A stretch of DNA of 64,000 nt, from the NCBI RefSeq assembly GCF_023333585.1, contig NZ_JAIQZN010000003.1, forward strand, positions 6,954-70,953. The letters run 5' to 3'. Numbering within the stretch: position 1 is the stretch's first letter; the number at the start of each line of letters is the position of its first letter. Shown here in pieces: positions 33,006 through 41,800 of this stretch. The stretch comes from Argonema antarcticum A004/B2. GTDB lineage: Bacteria; Cyanobacteriota; Cyanobacteriia; Cyanobacteriales; Aerosakkonemataceae. The notes under the pieces were generated by a model. It saw only the letters and a program-made list of their open reading frames with translations, was not told the DNA's origin and did not search any database. The translations under genes were made by a program, and so were the position numbers.

Positions 33006-33776
33006 CTATACCTCTTCTATGGGGTAGGCGAAGGCTTTGAGCTTGGTGTAGAAGTCGGAGGATGGGCTATCTGGGATAAATCGATCGATCGGGCGATAGC
33101 CCAAATTCCAGCTGGAAAAGTCACTGAATTCTAGACTTGGCAGTTGCTGGCGAGACTGATAACCTGAATAGCCATTTGTCAGAGGAGATTTCGGCTCATC
33201 TGACTTTGGCAATAGCCCAGATGGGACTTCCACACAAGTTTCATTTGGGCTGGGGTGACTTTCCCGATCAGCCGCGACAGCGATACTTGAGGCGATATGT
33301 TCCTCCAAAACAGGCTGCGCTAGAGCCTCGAAGGGGTTTAAGGTAGGGGCAGCAGACCGATCGCCAGAGATAAAGGAAATCTCTGCTGCTGGTCTATCAA
33401 CAGCGTTAATATGGTGCTGGCGCGACTCCTCTAGTGAGTCTGCGGAACTGGTAAAAAACTGCTCCTGAAGCTCTTTGGGTAATTTGCTGCAAACAAGGCG
33501 TTCAAATTCGTACTTGAAATGGTAAAGCGGTTGGTTACGCCGCAGCCAAATAACTAAAATCTGCTCGACCGAAACGGCTTTATACCGTCCTTGATAGAGT
33601 GCCTCAATGACGGCAAGACGCACCCAGTTAGCTGGGTAATGGCCGATCCACCGCGCAACCAATTCACTAGCCCGATAGCCGCCCACGTCGAAACTGTAGT
33701 TAGCCAACAGCAATGCAGCGGCGGCGGCAGCCGGTTCGTTTTCTTGTGCTGTACAGCCTTTTTTTAGTTCGCTCAT
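33006..33776 (-). CDS. Unknown cyanobacterial protein
   Basis: The product is 256 residues from ATG 33776 (MSELKKGCTAQENEPAAAAA). The N-terminal 110 residues look like a folded helical domain ('SELVARWIGHYPANWVRLAV', 'IEALYQGRYKAVSVEQILVI', 'WLRRNQPLYHFKYEFERLV'). It is followed by a low-complexity middle and a short conserved-looking tail 'FSDFSSWNLGYRPIDRFIPD' with 'SSDFYTKLKAFAYP'. I do not recognise the family; the first part resembles DNA-binding or adaptor helical bundles only loosely. It stands alone between cpcS and the ABC module, divergent from the latter. Confidence 0.75.
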   Translation of the reverse strand: MSELKKGCTAQENEPAAAAAALLLANYSFDVGGYRASELVARWIGHYPANWVRLAVIEALYQGRYKAVSVEQILVIWLRRNQPLYHFKYEFERLVCSKLPKELQEQFFTSSADSLEESRQHHINAVDRPAAEISFISGDRSAAPTLNPFEALAQPVLEEHIASSIAVAADRESHPSPNETCVEVPSGLLPKSDEPKSPLTNGYSGYQSRQQLPSLEFSDFSSWNLGYRPIDRFIPDSPSSDFYTKLKAFAYPIEEV

Positions 33777-34046
33777 CAACTGTCAATCTTAGCGCCGTAA
33801 AAACGACATAGGGGCAAAAGGCAAAGGTTAGCAGCGGGGTACTCGAACCCCCCAACCAATTTTAGGGGTACTTTTCGGAACAATTAACAATGAGTAATGA
33901 ACAGCCCGGACGCGAAAATGTTAGTTTGTGACCGAGGGTTTCTTCACTGACCAAAAAATAGTTATGCTACTTAGACCCTGCCCTCCTTTTCCTCTCACCG
34001 CCAAACTGAGTACAGTTTTGGCGGGAGTCTCTAAGGAGAAAGAAAG
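33777..34046. other. Spacer before the Gld-like module
   Basis: The spacer of 270 bases is divergent. A short stretch at about 33827-33880 resembles a tRNA T-arm on the minus strand, but no complete tRNA can be built. An AAGGAG-like site lies just before the ABC ATPase start at 34047. No gene is seen. Confidence 0.4.
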
Positions 34047-35183
34047 ATGATTGAAGTTGAGCATTTGAGCAAAATCTACGGCTCGACCCCAGCGATCGAA
34101 GATGTAACTTTTACTGTGGAGCCGGGGGAAATCGTCGGGTTTTTGGGGCCGAATGGAGCCGGGAAAACGACGACGATGCGGATTTTGGCTGGGTACTTAC
34201 CTGCTACCAGCGGTACGGCTCGTATTGCTGGGTATGATGTTCATGAGGATTCGATCGCAGTTCGGCAGCGAATTGGTTATTTGCCGGAGGTGCCGCCGCT
34301 GTATCCAGAAATGACGGTAGAGGGATTTTTGCACTTTGTGACGCAGATTAAGGGAGTACCGGCGGGCGATCGCGCTCTTGCGATTAACTCGGCCTTAAAA
34401 CGTTGCAATCTGGAAGAAAAACGCAAAGTACTGATCCGCAAGCTTTCCAAAGGGTTTCGCCAGCGCGTGGGAATTGCCCAGGCTCTAGTCCACGATCCCC
34501 CTGCGATTATTTTAGATGAGCCGACGGTTGGCCTCGATCCGCGTCAAATTATCGAGATGCGAAAGTTGATCAAGAGTCTCGCCGGTAGCCACACGATTAT
34601 TCTTTCAACTCACATTTTGCCGGAAGTCAGCATGACTTGTAGCCGCGTGGCGATCATCAATCGCGGCCAAATTGTGGTAACTAATACGCCAGAAAATCTT
34701 GAGGCTAGTCTGATTGAGGGATCGGGTTATGAAGTCGAGGTTGAGGGAGATGCAGACACCGCCTTGGAAAGGTTAAGAGCGTTGTCGGGGATACGTTTGG
34801 TAGAATCTATGGCGATGGAGCATCTGCCTGAGAATCGGTCTGTTTACCGGATCGTATCGGAAACGGGAGCAGAACCGGGTCGGGAGATAGCGACAGCTTT
34901 GGTGTCAGCTGGATTGGGGTTATGCGAAATGCGACGCACTCGCGCCAGTCTAGAAGATGTGTTCCTACAATTGACGACTTCGGAAAAAGCGATCGCTGAT
35001 GAAGAGGTGCTAAAAAAGTCAAAAGTCAAAAATCAAAAGTCAAAATGGGCAGAGGAGGAAAGGGACAGAGGGGCAGAGGAGAATTCGCACTCAGTACTTA
35101 GCACTAAAGACGAAGCAATTACGGAGTCCCAGTCCTCTTCTTCTGAGGAAAGTGAGAAGCAAAAAGGTATCGGAGATAGTTAA
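34047..35183 (+). CDS. ABC transporter ATPase, Gld-like (GldA type)
   Basis: The product is 378 residues. Walker A is 'GFLGPNGAGKTTTMRILAG', the signature is 'LSKGFRQRVGIAQAL', and Walker B is 'IILDEPTVGLDPRQ'. The core of about 315 residues matches the ATPase of ABC-2 systems encoded with Gldg-family genes. From about residue 323 the tail is translated repeat sequence: 'KSKVKNQKSKWAEEERDRGA' and the following residues come from 'AAAAGTCAAAAGTC' and 'GCAGAGG' spacer repeats. The next gene begins at the stop codon. In Bacteroidetes, GldA supports gliding; in cyanobacteria the role is unproven and may be export or envelope assembly. Confidence 0.9.
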   Translation: MIEVEHLSKIYGSTPAIEDVTFTVEPGEIVGFLGPNGAGKTTTMRILAGYLPATSGTARIAGYDVHEDSIAVRQRIGYLPEVPPLYPEMTVEGFLHFVTQIKGVPAGDRALAINSALKRCNLEEKRKVLIRKLSKGFRQRVGIAQALVHDPPAIILDEPTVGLDPRQIIEMRKLIKSLAGSHTIILSTHILPEVSMTCSRVAIINRGQIVVTNTPENLEASLIEGSGYEVEVEGDADTALERLRALSGIRLVESMAMEHLPENRSVYRIVSETGAEPGREIATALVSAGLGLCEMRRTRASLEDVFLQLTTSEKAIADEEVLKKSKVKNQKSKWAEEERDRGAEENSHSVLSTKDEAITESQSSSSEESEKQKGIGDS

Positions 35184-35978
35184 ATGCGGATAATTCTGGC
35201 AAATATTATGGCTATCTACCGCAAAGAGTTGCTGAGCTATTTTGCTTCGCCCTTGGCATACTCGATCGCAGCTGTCTTCTGGTTTGTCGCTGGTTGCTTT
35301 TTTATGACAATTCTGCTAGGAGAAATTAACCAAGCCGCCATTGTCGATCAACAATACGGAGCAACTGTACCGCCCTTTGATGTCCCCTACAGAGTATTGC
35401 AGGGATTTTTGAACGTGATGGGGTCGTTTTCTTTGTTTATACTGCCGATGCTTTCGATGGGTCTTTATGCTGAGGAACGCAAGCGCGGTACTCTGGAGTT
35501 GTTGGCAACCTCGCCAATTACTAACTGGGCAGTAGCAGTGGGCAAGTTGTTAGGCGTGGTAACGTTTTTCACGGCGATACTGACACCAGTGTTGGGGTAT
35601 GAAGCGATCGCCTTGAGTGCAGCTGACTCCCCAGTGCCTTTTGTCGTGCCGTTATTGGGGCATTTAGGATTAATTCTGGTGGCTGCAAGCGTATTGTCTT
35701 TAGGAATGTTTATCTCTTCCTTGACCGATAGTACCGTTGTGGCGGCAATCTTCACTTTTGTGGCGGTATTGCTGCTGTGGACGATCGATTTGTTCGGCCA
35801 AATGTTTGGCGGTGTGGTAGGCGCAGTATTTGGGTATTTATCGTTGCTAAAACATTACAGTAACCTAGTTCAAGGGGTTTTAGATACTAGCAGTTTAGTA
35901 TTTTTTGCCAGTTTCATTGTGTTGGGAATATTTCTCACCGCTCAGTCGATCGATGCTTTCCGTTTCCAAAGGTCGTAG
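35184..35978 (+). CDS. ABC-2 type permease, Gld-like (GldF type)
   Basis: The product is 264 residues with six membrane segments. The first segment begins 'ELLSYFASPLAYSIAAVFWF', typical of ABC-2 permeases of this family, and the loop 'MGLYAEERKRGTLELLATSP' is the recognised coupling stretch. It begins directly after the ATPase stop codon, so the two are coupled. It would form the membrane domain, probably as a dimer, with the Gldg-like protein. The substrate is unknown. Confidence 0.9.
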   Translation: MRIILANIMAIYRKELLSYFASPLAYSIAAVFWFVAGCFFMTILLGEINQAAIVDQQYGATVPPFDVPYRVLQGFLNVMGSFSLFILPMLSMGLYAEERKRGTLELLATSPITNWAVAVGKLLGVVTFFTAILTPVLGYEAIALSAADSPVPFVVPLLGHLGLILVAASVLSLGMFISSLTDSTVVAAIFTFVAVLLLWTIDLFGQMFGGVVGAVFGYLSLLKHYSNLVQGVLDTSSLVFFASFIVLGIFLTAQSIDAFRFQRS

Positions 35979-35994
35979 GAAATTTCAAATTGAA

Positions 35995-36029
35995 GATTTC
36001 AGATTTAAACTTGAATTCAATCTGAAATC
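35995..36029. repeat. Hairpin inside the Gld-like operon
   Basis: GATTTCAGATT (35995-36005) pairs exactly with AATCTGAAATC (36019-36029). It lies in the 73-base gap between the permease and the Gldg-like gene and belongs to the AT-rich dispersed repeat family. Confidence 0.6.
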
Positions 36030-36051
36030 TCAAATCTGCAATTAGCAATTT

Positions 36052-37770
36052 ATGAAAACATTCAAATTCAGCAGTAAATATTGGAAATATCTTTTGGGGA
36101 TCGGGCCATTCCTGATAGTGATGGGCATATCCGCTGGAGTGGTATCGGATAAGTGGGTGCCCATACCCCTAACGCTGATAATTTTGGGGATTGTGGCTCT
36201 AGGGTTTTGGCTGCTAACTCAGGCTAGCGGCGATTTAACGTCGGCTTCACAAACTTTTTGGGGACGGCGTTCCACACAAGCCGGAACTAATGCAATGGCT
36301 GCGACAGTGGCAGCTGTGATGATTTTAGCGATCGTAAACTTTTTGGGCGTCCGCTATTCGGGGCGGATCGACTTCACGGATAATAAACTGTTTACCCTTT
36401 CGCCCCAGTCCCAGGAGGTGGCGCGGAATTTAAGGCAACCTGTAAAAGTATGGATATTCGATCAAAATCCGAATCCCCAAGACCGGGAATTATTGCAGAA
36501 CTATCGGCGTTATGGGTCAAAGTTTAACTTTGAGTATGTTGAGCCAAATACTAACCCCGGACTGGCTAGGAAATTTAATGTCAAGGAAAGAGGCGAAGCT
36601 TACCTAGAATATGGGGAACAGCGAAAGTTTATCCAAAAAGTCAATCAGGATGAGCGGCTTTCGGAAGAAAAGCTGACCAGTAGCATAGAAAAGATTTTCA
36701 CTCTCGATCGCATTTCCACAGTCTACTTCCTGCAAGGTCACGGCGAACGTCCGATGGAGTCTGTCAAAGAAGGTTTGTCTGAGGCGATGAAATATCTGGA
36801 ACAGAAAAACTTTACCAGTAAATCGCTCAACTTGGCAGAACGCGCATCTGTTCCCAGGGATGCTGTAGCGATCGTTGTGGCAGGCCCAAAACGTCCCCTA
36901 TTCGATCAAGAAGTGAATGTTTTACGCGATTACCTCAAGCAAGGTGGCAGTTTGCTCCTGATGATCGACCCTAACACAGATCCGGGACTGACAGGTTTAT
37001 TGGATGAATGGGGAGTTAAGTTGGAAAACCGCTTTGCTGTCGATGCGTCTGATGATGGGCGTTTGATCGGATTGGGCCCCGCTACTCCCGTAGTGACTGA
37101 CTACGGAAATCATCCGATTACGAAAGATTTTGGCAATAGTATATCGTTCTATCAGCTGGCACGACCGCTGGATATACAGCCGGTGAAAGGTGTTGAGGCA
37201 AGTTCGCTGCTGTTTACTTCCCAGGATAGCTGGGCGGAAAGCGATCTAGAAAACCGGGAATTAACTTTCGATCCAAAAAGCGATCGCAGAGGGCCACTGA
37301 TTTTGGGGGCTGCTTTCACTCGCAAGGTGGAATCCATCCCCAATACCAAGCAGTCAGAGGCATCTCCCTCTCCCGCTGCATCGCCAAATAAATCATCGGA
37401 TAAACCGACGACATCTCAAAGTCCAAAGGCATCTCCCTCTCCTACTGAGTCACCAGCAAAAACAGATCTAAAATCGGATGAAAAGTCAGAAAAACGATCG
37501 GATATGGCTAGGTTAGTAGTGTTTGGCAATTCTGAGTTTGCCACAGATGGCGTGTTTAGCCAGCAGTTAAATGGAGATGTGTTTCTCAACTCCGTCAGTT
37601 GGTTGCGTCAGCAGGAGAATCAAACTCTTTCAATTCGTCCTAAGCAAGCAAATAACCGTCGTCTCAAGATGACTATTTCGCAAGCTAGCTTGTTGTTTTG
37701 GATAACTACAATAATTTTACCTTTAATTGGATTTGGAACGGCTGGCTGGCTTTGGTGGCGGCGGCGATAA
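36052..37770 (+). CDS. Gldg-family exported/membrane protein
   Basis: The product is 572 residues with two N-terminal membrane segments (about 12-55), a third at about 85-105 and one at the C-terminus ('LLFWITTIILPLIGFGTAGW'). The large middle part matches the Gldg/ABC-2-associated IftA-like domain: 'DNKLFTLSPQSQEVARNLRQ', 'FNFEYVEPNTNPGLARKFNV', 'VYFLQGHGERPMESVKEGLS' and 'GGSLLLMIDPNTDPGLTGLL'. A Pro/Ser-rich insert ('PSPAASPNKSSDKPTTSQ') lies before the last third. It works with the ABC-2 permease. The neighbours upstream and downstream (DUF4340) make the standard module. Confidence 0.9.
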   Translation: MKTFKFSSKYWKYLLGIGPFLIVMGISAGVVSDKWVPIPLTLIILGIVALGFWLLTQASGDLTSASQTFWGRRSTQAGTNAMAATVAAVMILAIVNFLGVRYSGRIDFTDNKLFTLSPQSQEVARNLRQPVKVWIFDQNPNPQDRELLQNYRRYGSKFNFEYVEPNTNPGLARKFNVKERGEAYLEYGEQRKFIQKVNQDERLSEEKLTSSIEKIFTLDRISTVYFLQGHGERPMESVKEGLSEAMKYLEQKNFTSKSLNLAERASVPRDAVAIVVAGPKRPLFDQEVNVLRDYLKQGGSLLLMIDPNTDPGLTGLLDEWGVKLENRFAVDASDDGRLIGLGPATPVVTDYGNHPITKDFGNSISFYQLARPLDIQPVKGVEASSLLFTSQDSWAESDLENRELTFDPKSDRRGPLILGAAFTRKVESIPNTKQSEASPSPAASPNKSSDKPTTSQSPKASPSPTESPAKTDLKSDEKSEKRSDMARLVVFGNSEFATDGVFSQQLNGDVFLNSVSWLRQQENQTLSIRPKQANNRRLKMTISQASLLFWITTIILPLIGFGTAGWLWWRRR

Positions 37771-37775
37771 AAAAT

Positions 37776-37893
37776 ACCTCTTGCAAAAGTCTATTTTTAG
37801 CTGTAGGGGAGAAGCATTTGCGCCCGGATTTATCGGTAAAATCAGTGTTTTTATCCGCAAATGCTTCGCCCTTATCCGATTTATGCAAGAGGT
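37776..37893. repeat. MITE-like element with ACCTCTTGCA ends
   Basis: Ten-base perfect terminal repeats ACCTCTTGCA (37776-37785) and TGCAAGAGGT (37884-37893) enclose 118 bp. Inside, GAAGCATTTGCG (37811-37822) pairs with CGCAAATGCTTC (37857-37868), flanked by a 'TGTAGGGG' motif. It begins 6 bases after the Gldg-like stop codon and has no coding capacity. Confidence 0.7.
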
Positions 37894-38080
37894 CTAAAGA
37901 AAAGTCGAAGAAAACGGGAATTTAAAATTTCAGATTTAAAATTTCAGATTTAAAATCTAAAATTTTAAATCTGAAATCTCAAATTCTCGCTCCTCTTCCC
38001 CCTACCCCCTATTTTCTTTTGACTTTTGACTTTTGACTTTTGACTTTTGACTTTTCTAGCCCCTAGCCCCTAGCCCCTCT
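37894..38080. repeat. Three stacked repeat types before the DUF4340 gene
   Basis: Self-complementary AT-rich units (37920-37985, 'TTTCAGATTTAAAATTTCAG' type) are followed by 'CTTTTGACTTTTGACTTTTG' units (38018-38057) and 'CTAGCCCCTAGCCCCTAG' units (38057-38078), which end right at the ATG of the DUF4340 gene. No usual ribosome binding site is visible there. Confidence 0.75.
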
Positions 38081-38839
38081 ATGAAGTTCCAGAAGTCTAC
38101 TCTAATTTTGATGCTGTCGGCGCTGTTTTTTGGTGGTATGGTTTATGTCTTCGAGACAGAAGGCAGACCACAGCTAGAAGCAGCGAAAACCAAGGAAAAC
38201 TTAATTTTTGACTTTCAGGAGAAAGATGTTCGGACTGTAATTTTGACAACAAAAGAGCGGACGCTACAATTTGAGCGAAACACTCAGCAGAAAAACAATT
38301 CAGTTGCATCCAAATGGTTGCTGAAAATATTGGAAAATCCCAAGAAAATAGAAGCACCAAAAGATATGGCGGCAACGAAATCTCCTGAACCTAAACCAAC
38401 TGAGTCTCCAAAAGAGGTTAAGGCAAATAAATCTCCTGAACCTAAACCAACTGAGTCGCCAAAAGATAGTACGGCAAATAAATCTCCTGAACCTAAACCA
38501 ACTGAGTCGCCAAAAGCAACTGTGCCAAGCCAAATGCCAGCGAATGAGGCATATATAGCTTATTTGCTGGATAAGATGGTGAAGGCTAAGAGCGATCGCA
38601 TTCCTGTCGATCCGCGCTTAGAAGATGGTCTGGATCAGCCGCTAGCAACTGTAGAAGTAAAGTTGAATAATCAGGAAACTCATAAACTGATTTTGGGTAA
38701 GCCTAACTTTAACGACACTTCTTTGTATGCTTTAGCCGACCCTCCAGAACAAGTTAAGGAGCCGCTACAAATAGTTTTGGTATCTAAGGAGTTTGAGTAT
38801 GCGGTGAATCGACCTTTATCTGAATGGCAGACCCGGTGA
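38081..38839 (+). CDS. DUF4340 protein of the Gld-like module
   Basis: The product is 252 residues. One hydrophobic N-terminal segment ('STLILMLSALFFGGMVYVFE') would anchor it, with the rest outside. The DUF4340 pattern is seen in 'IFDFQEKDVRTVILTTKERT' and in 'QPLATVEVKLNNQETHKLIL' with 'GKPNFNDTSLYALAD'. The two parts are split by an expanded linker of three 17-residue units ('KSPEPKPTESPK' core). DUF4340 proteins are regular partners of Gldg-type ABC-2 systems. It is the last gene of the module, separated by a MITE and repeats from the Gldg-like gene. The stop codon is immediately followed by a 'GGGGCTAGGGCTAG' repeat. Confidence 0.85.
   Translation: MKFQKSTLILMLSALFFGGMVYVFETEGRPQLEAAKTKENLIFDFQEKDVRTVILTTKERTLQFERNTQQKNNSVASKWLLKILENPKKIEAPKDMAATKSPEPKPTESPKEVKANKSPEPKPTESPKDSTANKSPEPKPTESPKATVPSQMPANEAYIAYLLDKMVKAKSDRIPVDPRLEDGLDQPLATVEVKLNNQETHKLILGKPNFNDTSLYALADPPEQVKEPLQIVLVSKEFEYAVNRPLSEWQTR
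38378..38518 (+). repeat. In-gene minisatellite, 51-bp period, three units
   Basis: Three units start at 38378, 38429 and 38480 and encode 'KSPEPKPTESPK' each, with only single-base changes. The period is exactly 17 codons, so copy-number change keeps the frame. Confidence 0.9.
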
Positions 38840-38843
38840 TGGG

Positions 38844-41800
38844 CTAGGGGCTAGGGCTAGCCCCTAGAGCATGACGAATCTGCTCCAACAACTCCTCCAT
38901 CGACAAAGAAGCAGGCAAAATTCGCGTTGCAACTTCCCCCAAAACCGCTGGAAACTCCAGCGAAGAAGCAACCGAACCTAAACTAGGAGCCCTGGAAGAA
39001 GGAGAAGAATTGATGTCTTCCGACGCCAAAGCCTCTTCATTCGATCGCCTCGCCAGCACCAATATAGGAGGTCTGCTGGCAAACTGTTTCAAAGTATAAA
39101 GCTCGTTGAGCAAAGCCGGATTGGCGATAGAGTCACCCAAGTGGATCAGCAGCAGATCGACGCTGCGGTGCTGAACTTGCTGCAAAACTTCCTCCCAAGA
39201 ATGGCCTAAAACACCTTTGAATCCAGCCGTTTGCAAATACTGGATCAGCGCTTGCAGCCACTGAGCCCGCTTTTTATTACTAGCCGCCATTTCAGGCATT
39301 GTCGGCTTCCCCTCGTATTGGCCGCTGGGTTGCAAACAAGTAGATTCTCCGGTCTGCTGTTCGAGCTTAGACCCAAAACGTTCGTTCAAATCTGGCAGCA
39401 TTGAGATATCCGCCACTAAAATACTGCGCTTATAGGTCATACCGGCAGCAACTTGAATCGCCTGTAACAAAGTGCTGGCTTCTAGTAAAGACCCACGTGC
39501 TGTCAAACAGGGAAATACCTGGAGAGGTAAACTTTCGTGCCTACCCTTGACTTTAAGAGCAGCCTCAGTCGTCTTTTCATCCAGAGTCACCAGCGGCAGA
39601 TTTGCTAGAGCGGTGTATTGGCTTAAATGTTCCAGGTAAGCTAGGGGTTCGGTAATATTGCCATCAAGTAAGACTACCTGCGGGTGCCAAATCCTGGCTA
39701 GGAGTTCTGCTTGCTCCTGATCGTCAGCCTCTAAAATCCTGTAATTGTATTGATGCAAAAGGTGGCTCAGGTGGCTCAGAGGGGGTGATGAGGTGAGGTG
39801 TCGATCTAGATTATCTGTGTTTTCTGCCGATGACCTACCTTGTGCAGAATCCGTTGTAGCATCGGCAATGAGCCGCAGAATTGTCAAACTCGCACTCTTA
39901 TCAGACCCTTTTTCTGAATCCTTAGCTGATTTCGCCAATAGCTCTAAACTTTTTCGCAAAGTATCCAATTCCACGGGTAAACTCAAAAAGTCATCGGCTC
40001 GCTTGCTGTAGGCATAATTCTTTTCTGCTCTGGTTGCGGTCACAATGACTGGAATGTGTTGGGTTTGGGCAGATGCTTTGAGTAAAGTTAAGACATCCCA
40101 ACCTGAGAGTAGGGGTAGGAGGGGATTGAGGAATATGGTACAGGGTTGCAACCGCCGCGCTTTCTCTAAAGCTTCTGTTCCAGACCGAGCAATCACGACC
40201 CGATACCCCAAGCCCAAAAGCTGGTTTGTCAAATTTTCAATCAATACGGGTGTTGCCTCTACGATTAACACCAACCGAGATTGGCTATGGGGCAGTGGGT
40301 AGTGCTTGGGGCCAGGGCTAGTGGATAGATTTTGCTCCTCTTCCCTAGCGCCTTCTTCTGCTTCCCAGTCCTCATCCTGGGTGTCCAGACGATCGCTTGG
40401 GGGGCTAGGAGGCAGTAGCAAGGTAAACTCACTCCCGCTGCCCTGGTTAGAAATAAATGTAACGTCTCCTCCGTGGAGGCGAGTTAGACGCTGAGTTAAC
40501 ACCAGCCCCAGCCCTGTACCATCAAACTGACGAGTCAGGGGATTTTCTAGCTGTTGGAATTTCTGAAAAATTAAGTGCTGCTTTTCGTCTGGGATACCAA
40601 TACCAGTATCCCAGACGGTAAAAGCAATCCAGCCTTCCCAACGGCTGACTCTCAAACCGATAGAGCCGCTAGCCTCTGTAAACTTAAGGGCGTTAGAGAG
40701 CAGGTTAACCAGCATCTGGCGCAGGCGCAGTTCGTCTGCGATCAGGGTATCTAAACCGGATTCAATGGATAGGGTGAAATTGGGCTCTAGGTCGCGATCG
40801 ATCTGTTCTTCTTCCTCTGTTTTGTTTTTTCCAGAATGCTGTTTTCGGGCTTGCTCGTAAGCGCGATCGCATACACTCTGAATATCCACGATCGCGAAGG
40901 TCAGATCTAGCTGCCCAGTCTCCATGCGAGTAAGATCCAAAATGTCGTTGATTACCGTCATCAGATGGCGAGCGCTGTGGTAGATCAGTCGGGTATAGCG
41001 GAGTTGGCGATCGTTGAGCGGTCCGAGTAACCGATCCTTTAGTAAGCTCGACAACCCCAGAACAGCGGTGAGGGGGGTCTTGAGTTCGTGACTGATGCAG
41101 GCTAAAAATTCATCTTTGAGTCGGTTGAGTTGGAGCAGATCGGCATTTTTAGCTGCCAGTTCTTTGGCAACCTGCTGTTCCTCTGTCACATCCTGAGCTA
41201 GCACCAGCCACAAGTCAGTGCAGCCGCCTACCTGATCGGTGCTTCGTACTGAGTGCTTCGTACTGAGTGCTTCGTACTGAATTCTAAATGCTTCGTACTG
41301 AATCCTGAGCTTCTCATTTTCGAGTGTGGGTATGGGATGCGAGATGAGGGCACTATCTGTAGTATCTCCTAAAGTTGCGAGGCGAAAGTGCCCAGAAGGG
41401 TGTGCTACGTGAAGCGAATCTTTTGGCGTACCTTTTTCTATCTCTAAGATATCTTGGTTGGATAAAACATTGCCCAGCCGAATTTTCACAAATTGCCACA
41501 CTCGCTCCGAACCATTTTGCATCGGACAGACACAAATGCAGGTATTTGGATTTGTACCTATATGACACAGCTTAGGTAAGGAGGTGGGATCTGTCGAAGA
41601 GATCTGGGTAAAACCCAGATTGCCTGCTTCCCAAGTAGGCAGGGAATTTGGCAAAACTGAGAAGTCTAATATGCTTAGAGGTTCGGGGATGATATGCTCC
41701 CATTCTCCCGCTTTGTAACTTTCTGACGGGGGTGCCACTTCTTCTAATAAAGCGGCTGCTTCTCGTCTGAGGAATTCAGGATCTTGCAATGCTCCGAAGT

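Noticed and set aside
33827-33880. Possible tRNA on the minus strand (GGTTCGAGTACC-like T-arm)
   Set aside because: The stem is mismatched at the loop-closing pair, and no D-arm, anticodon arm or acceptor stem can be built around it.
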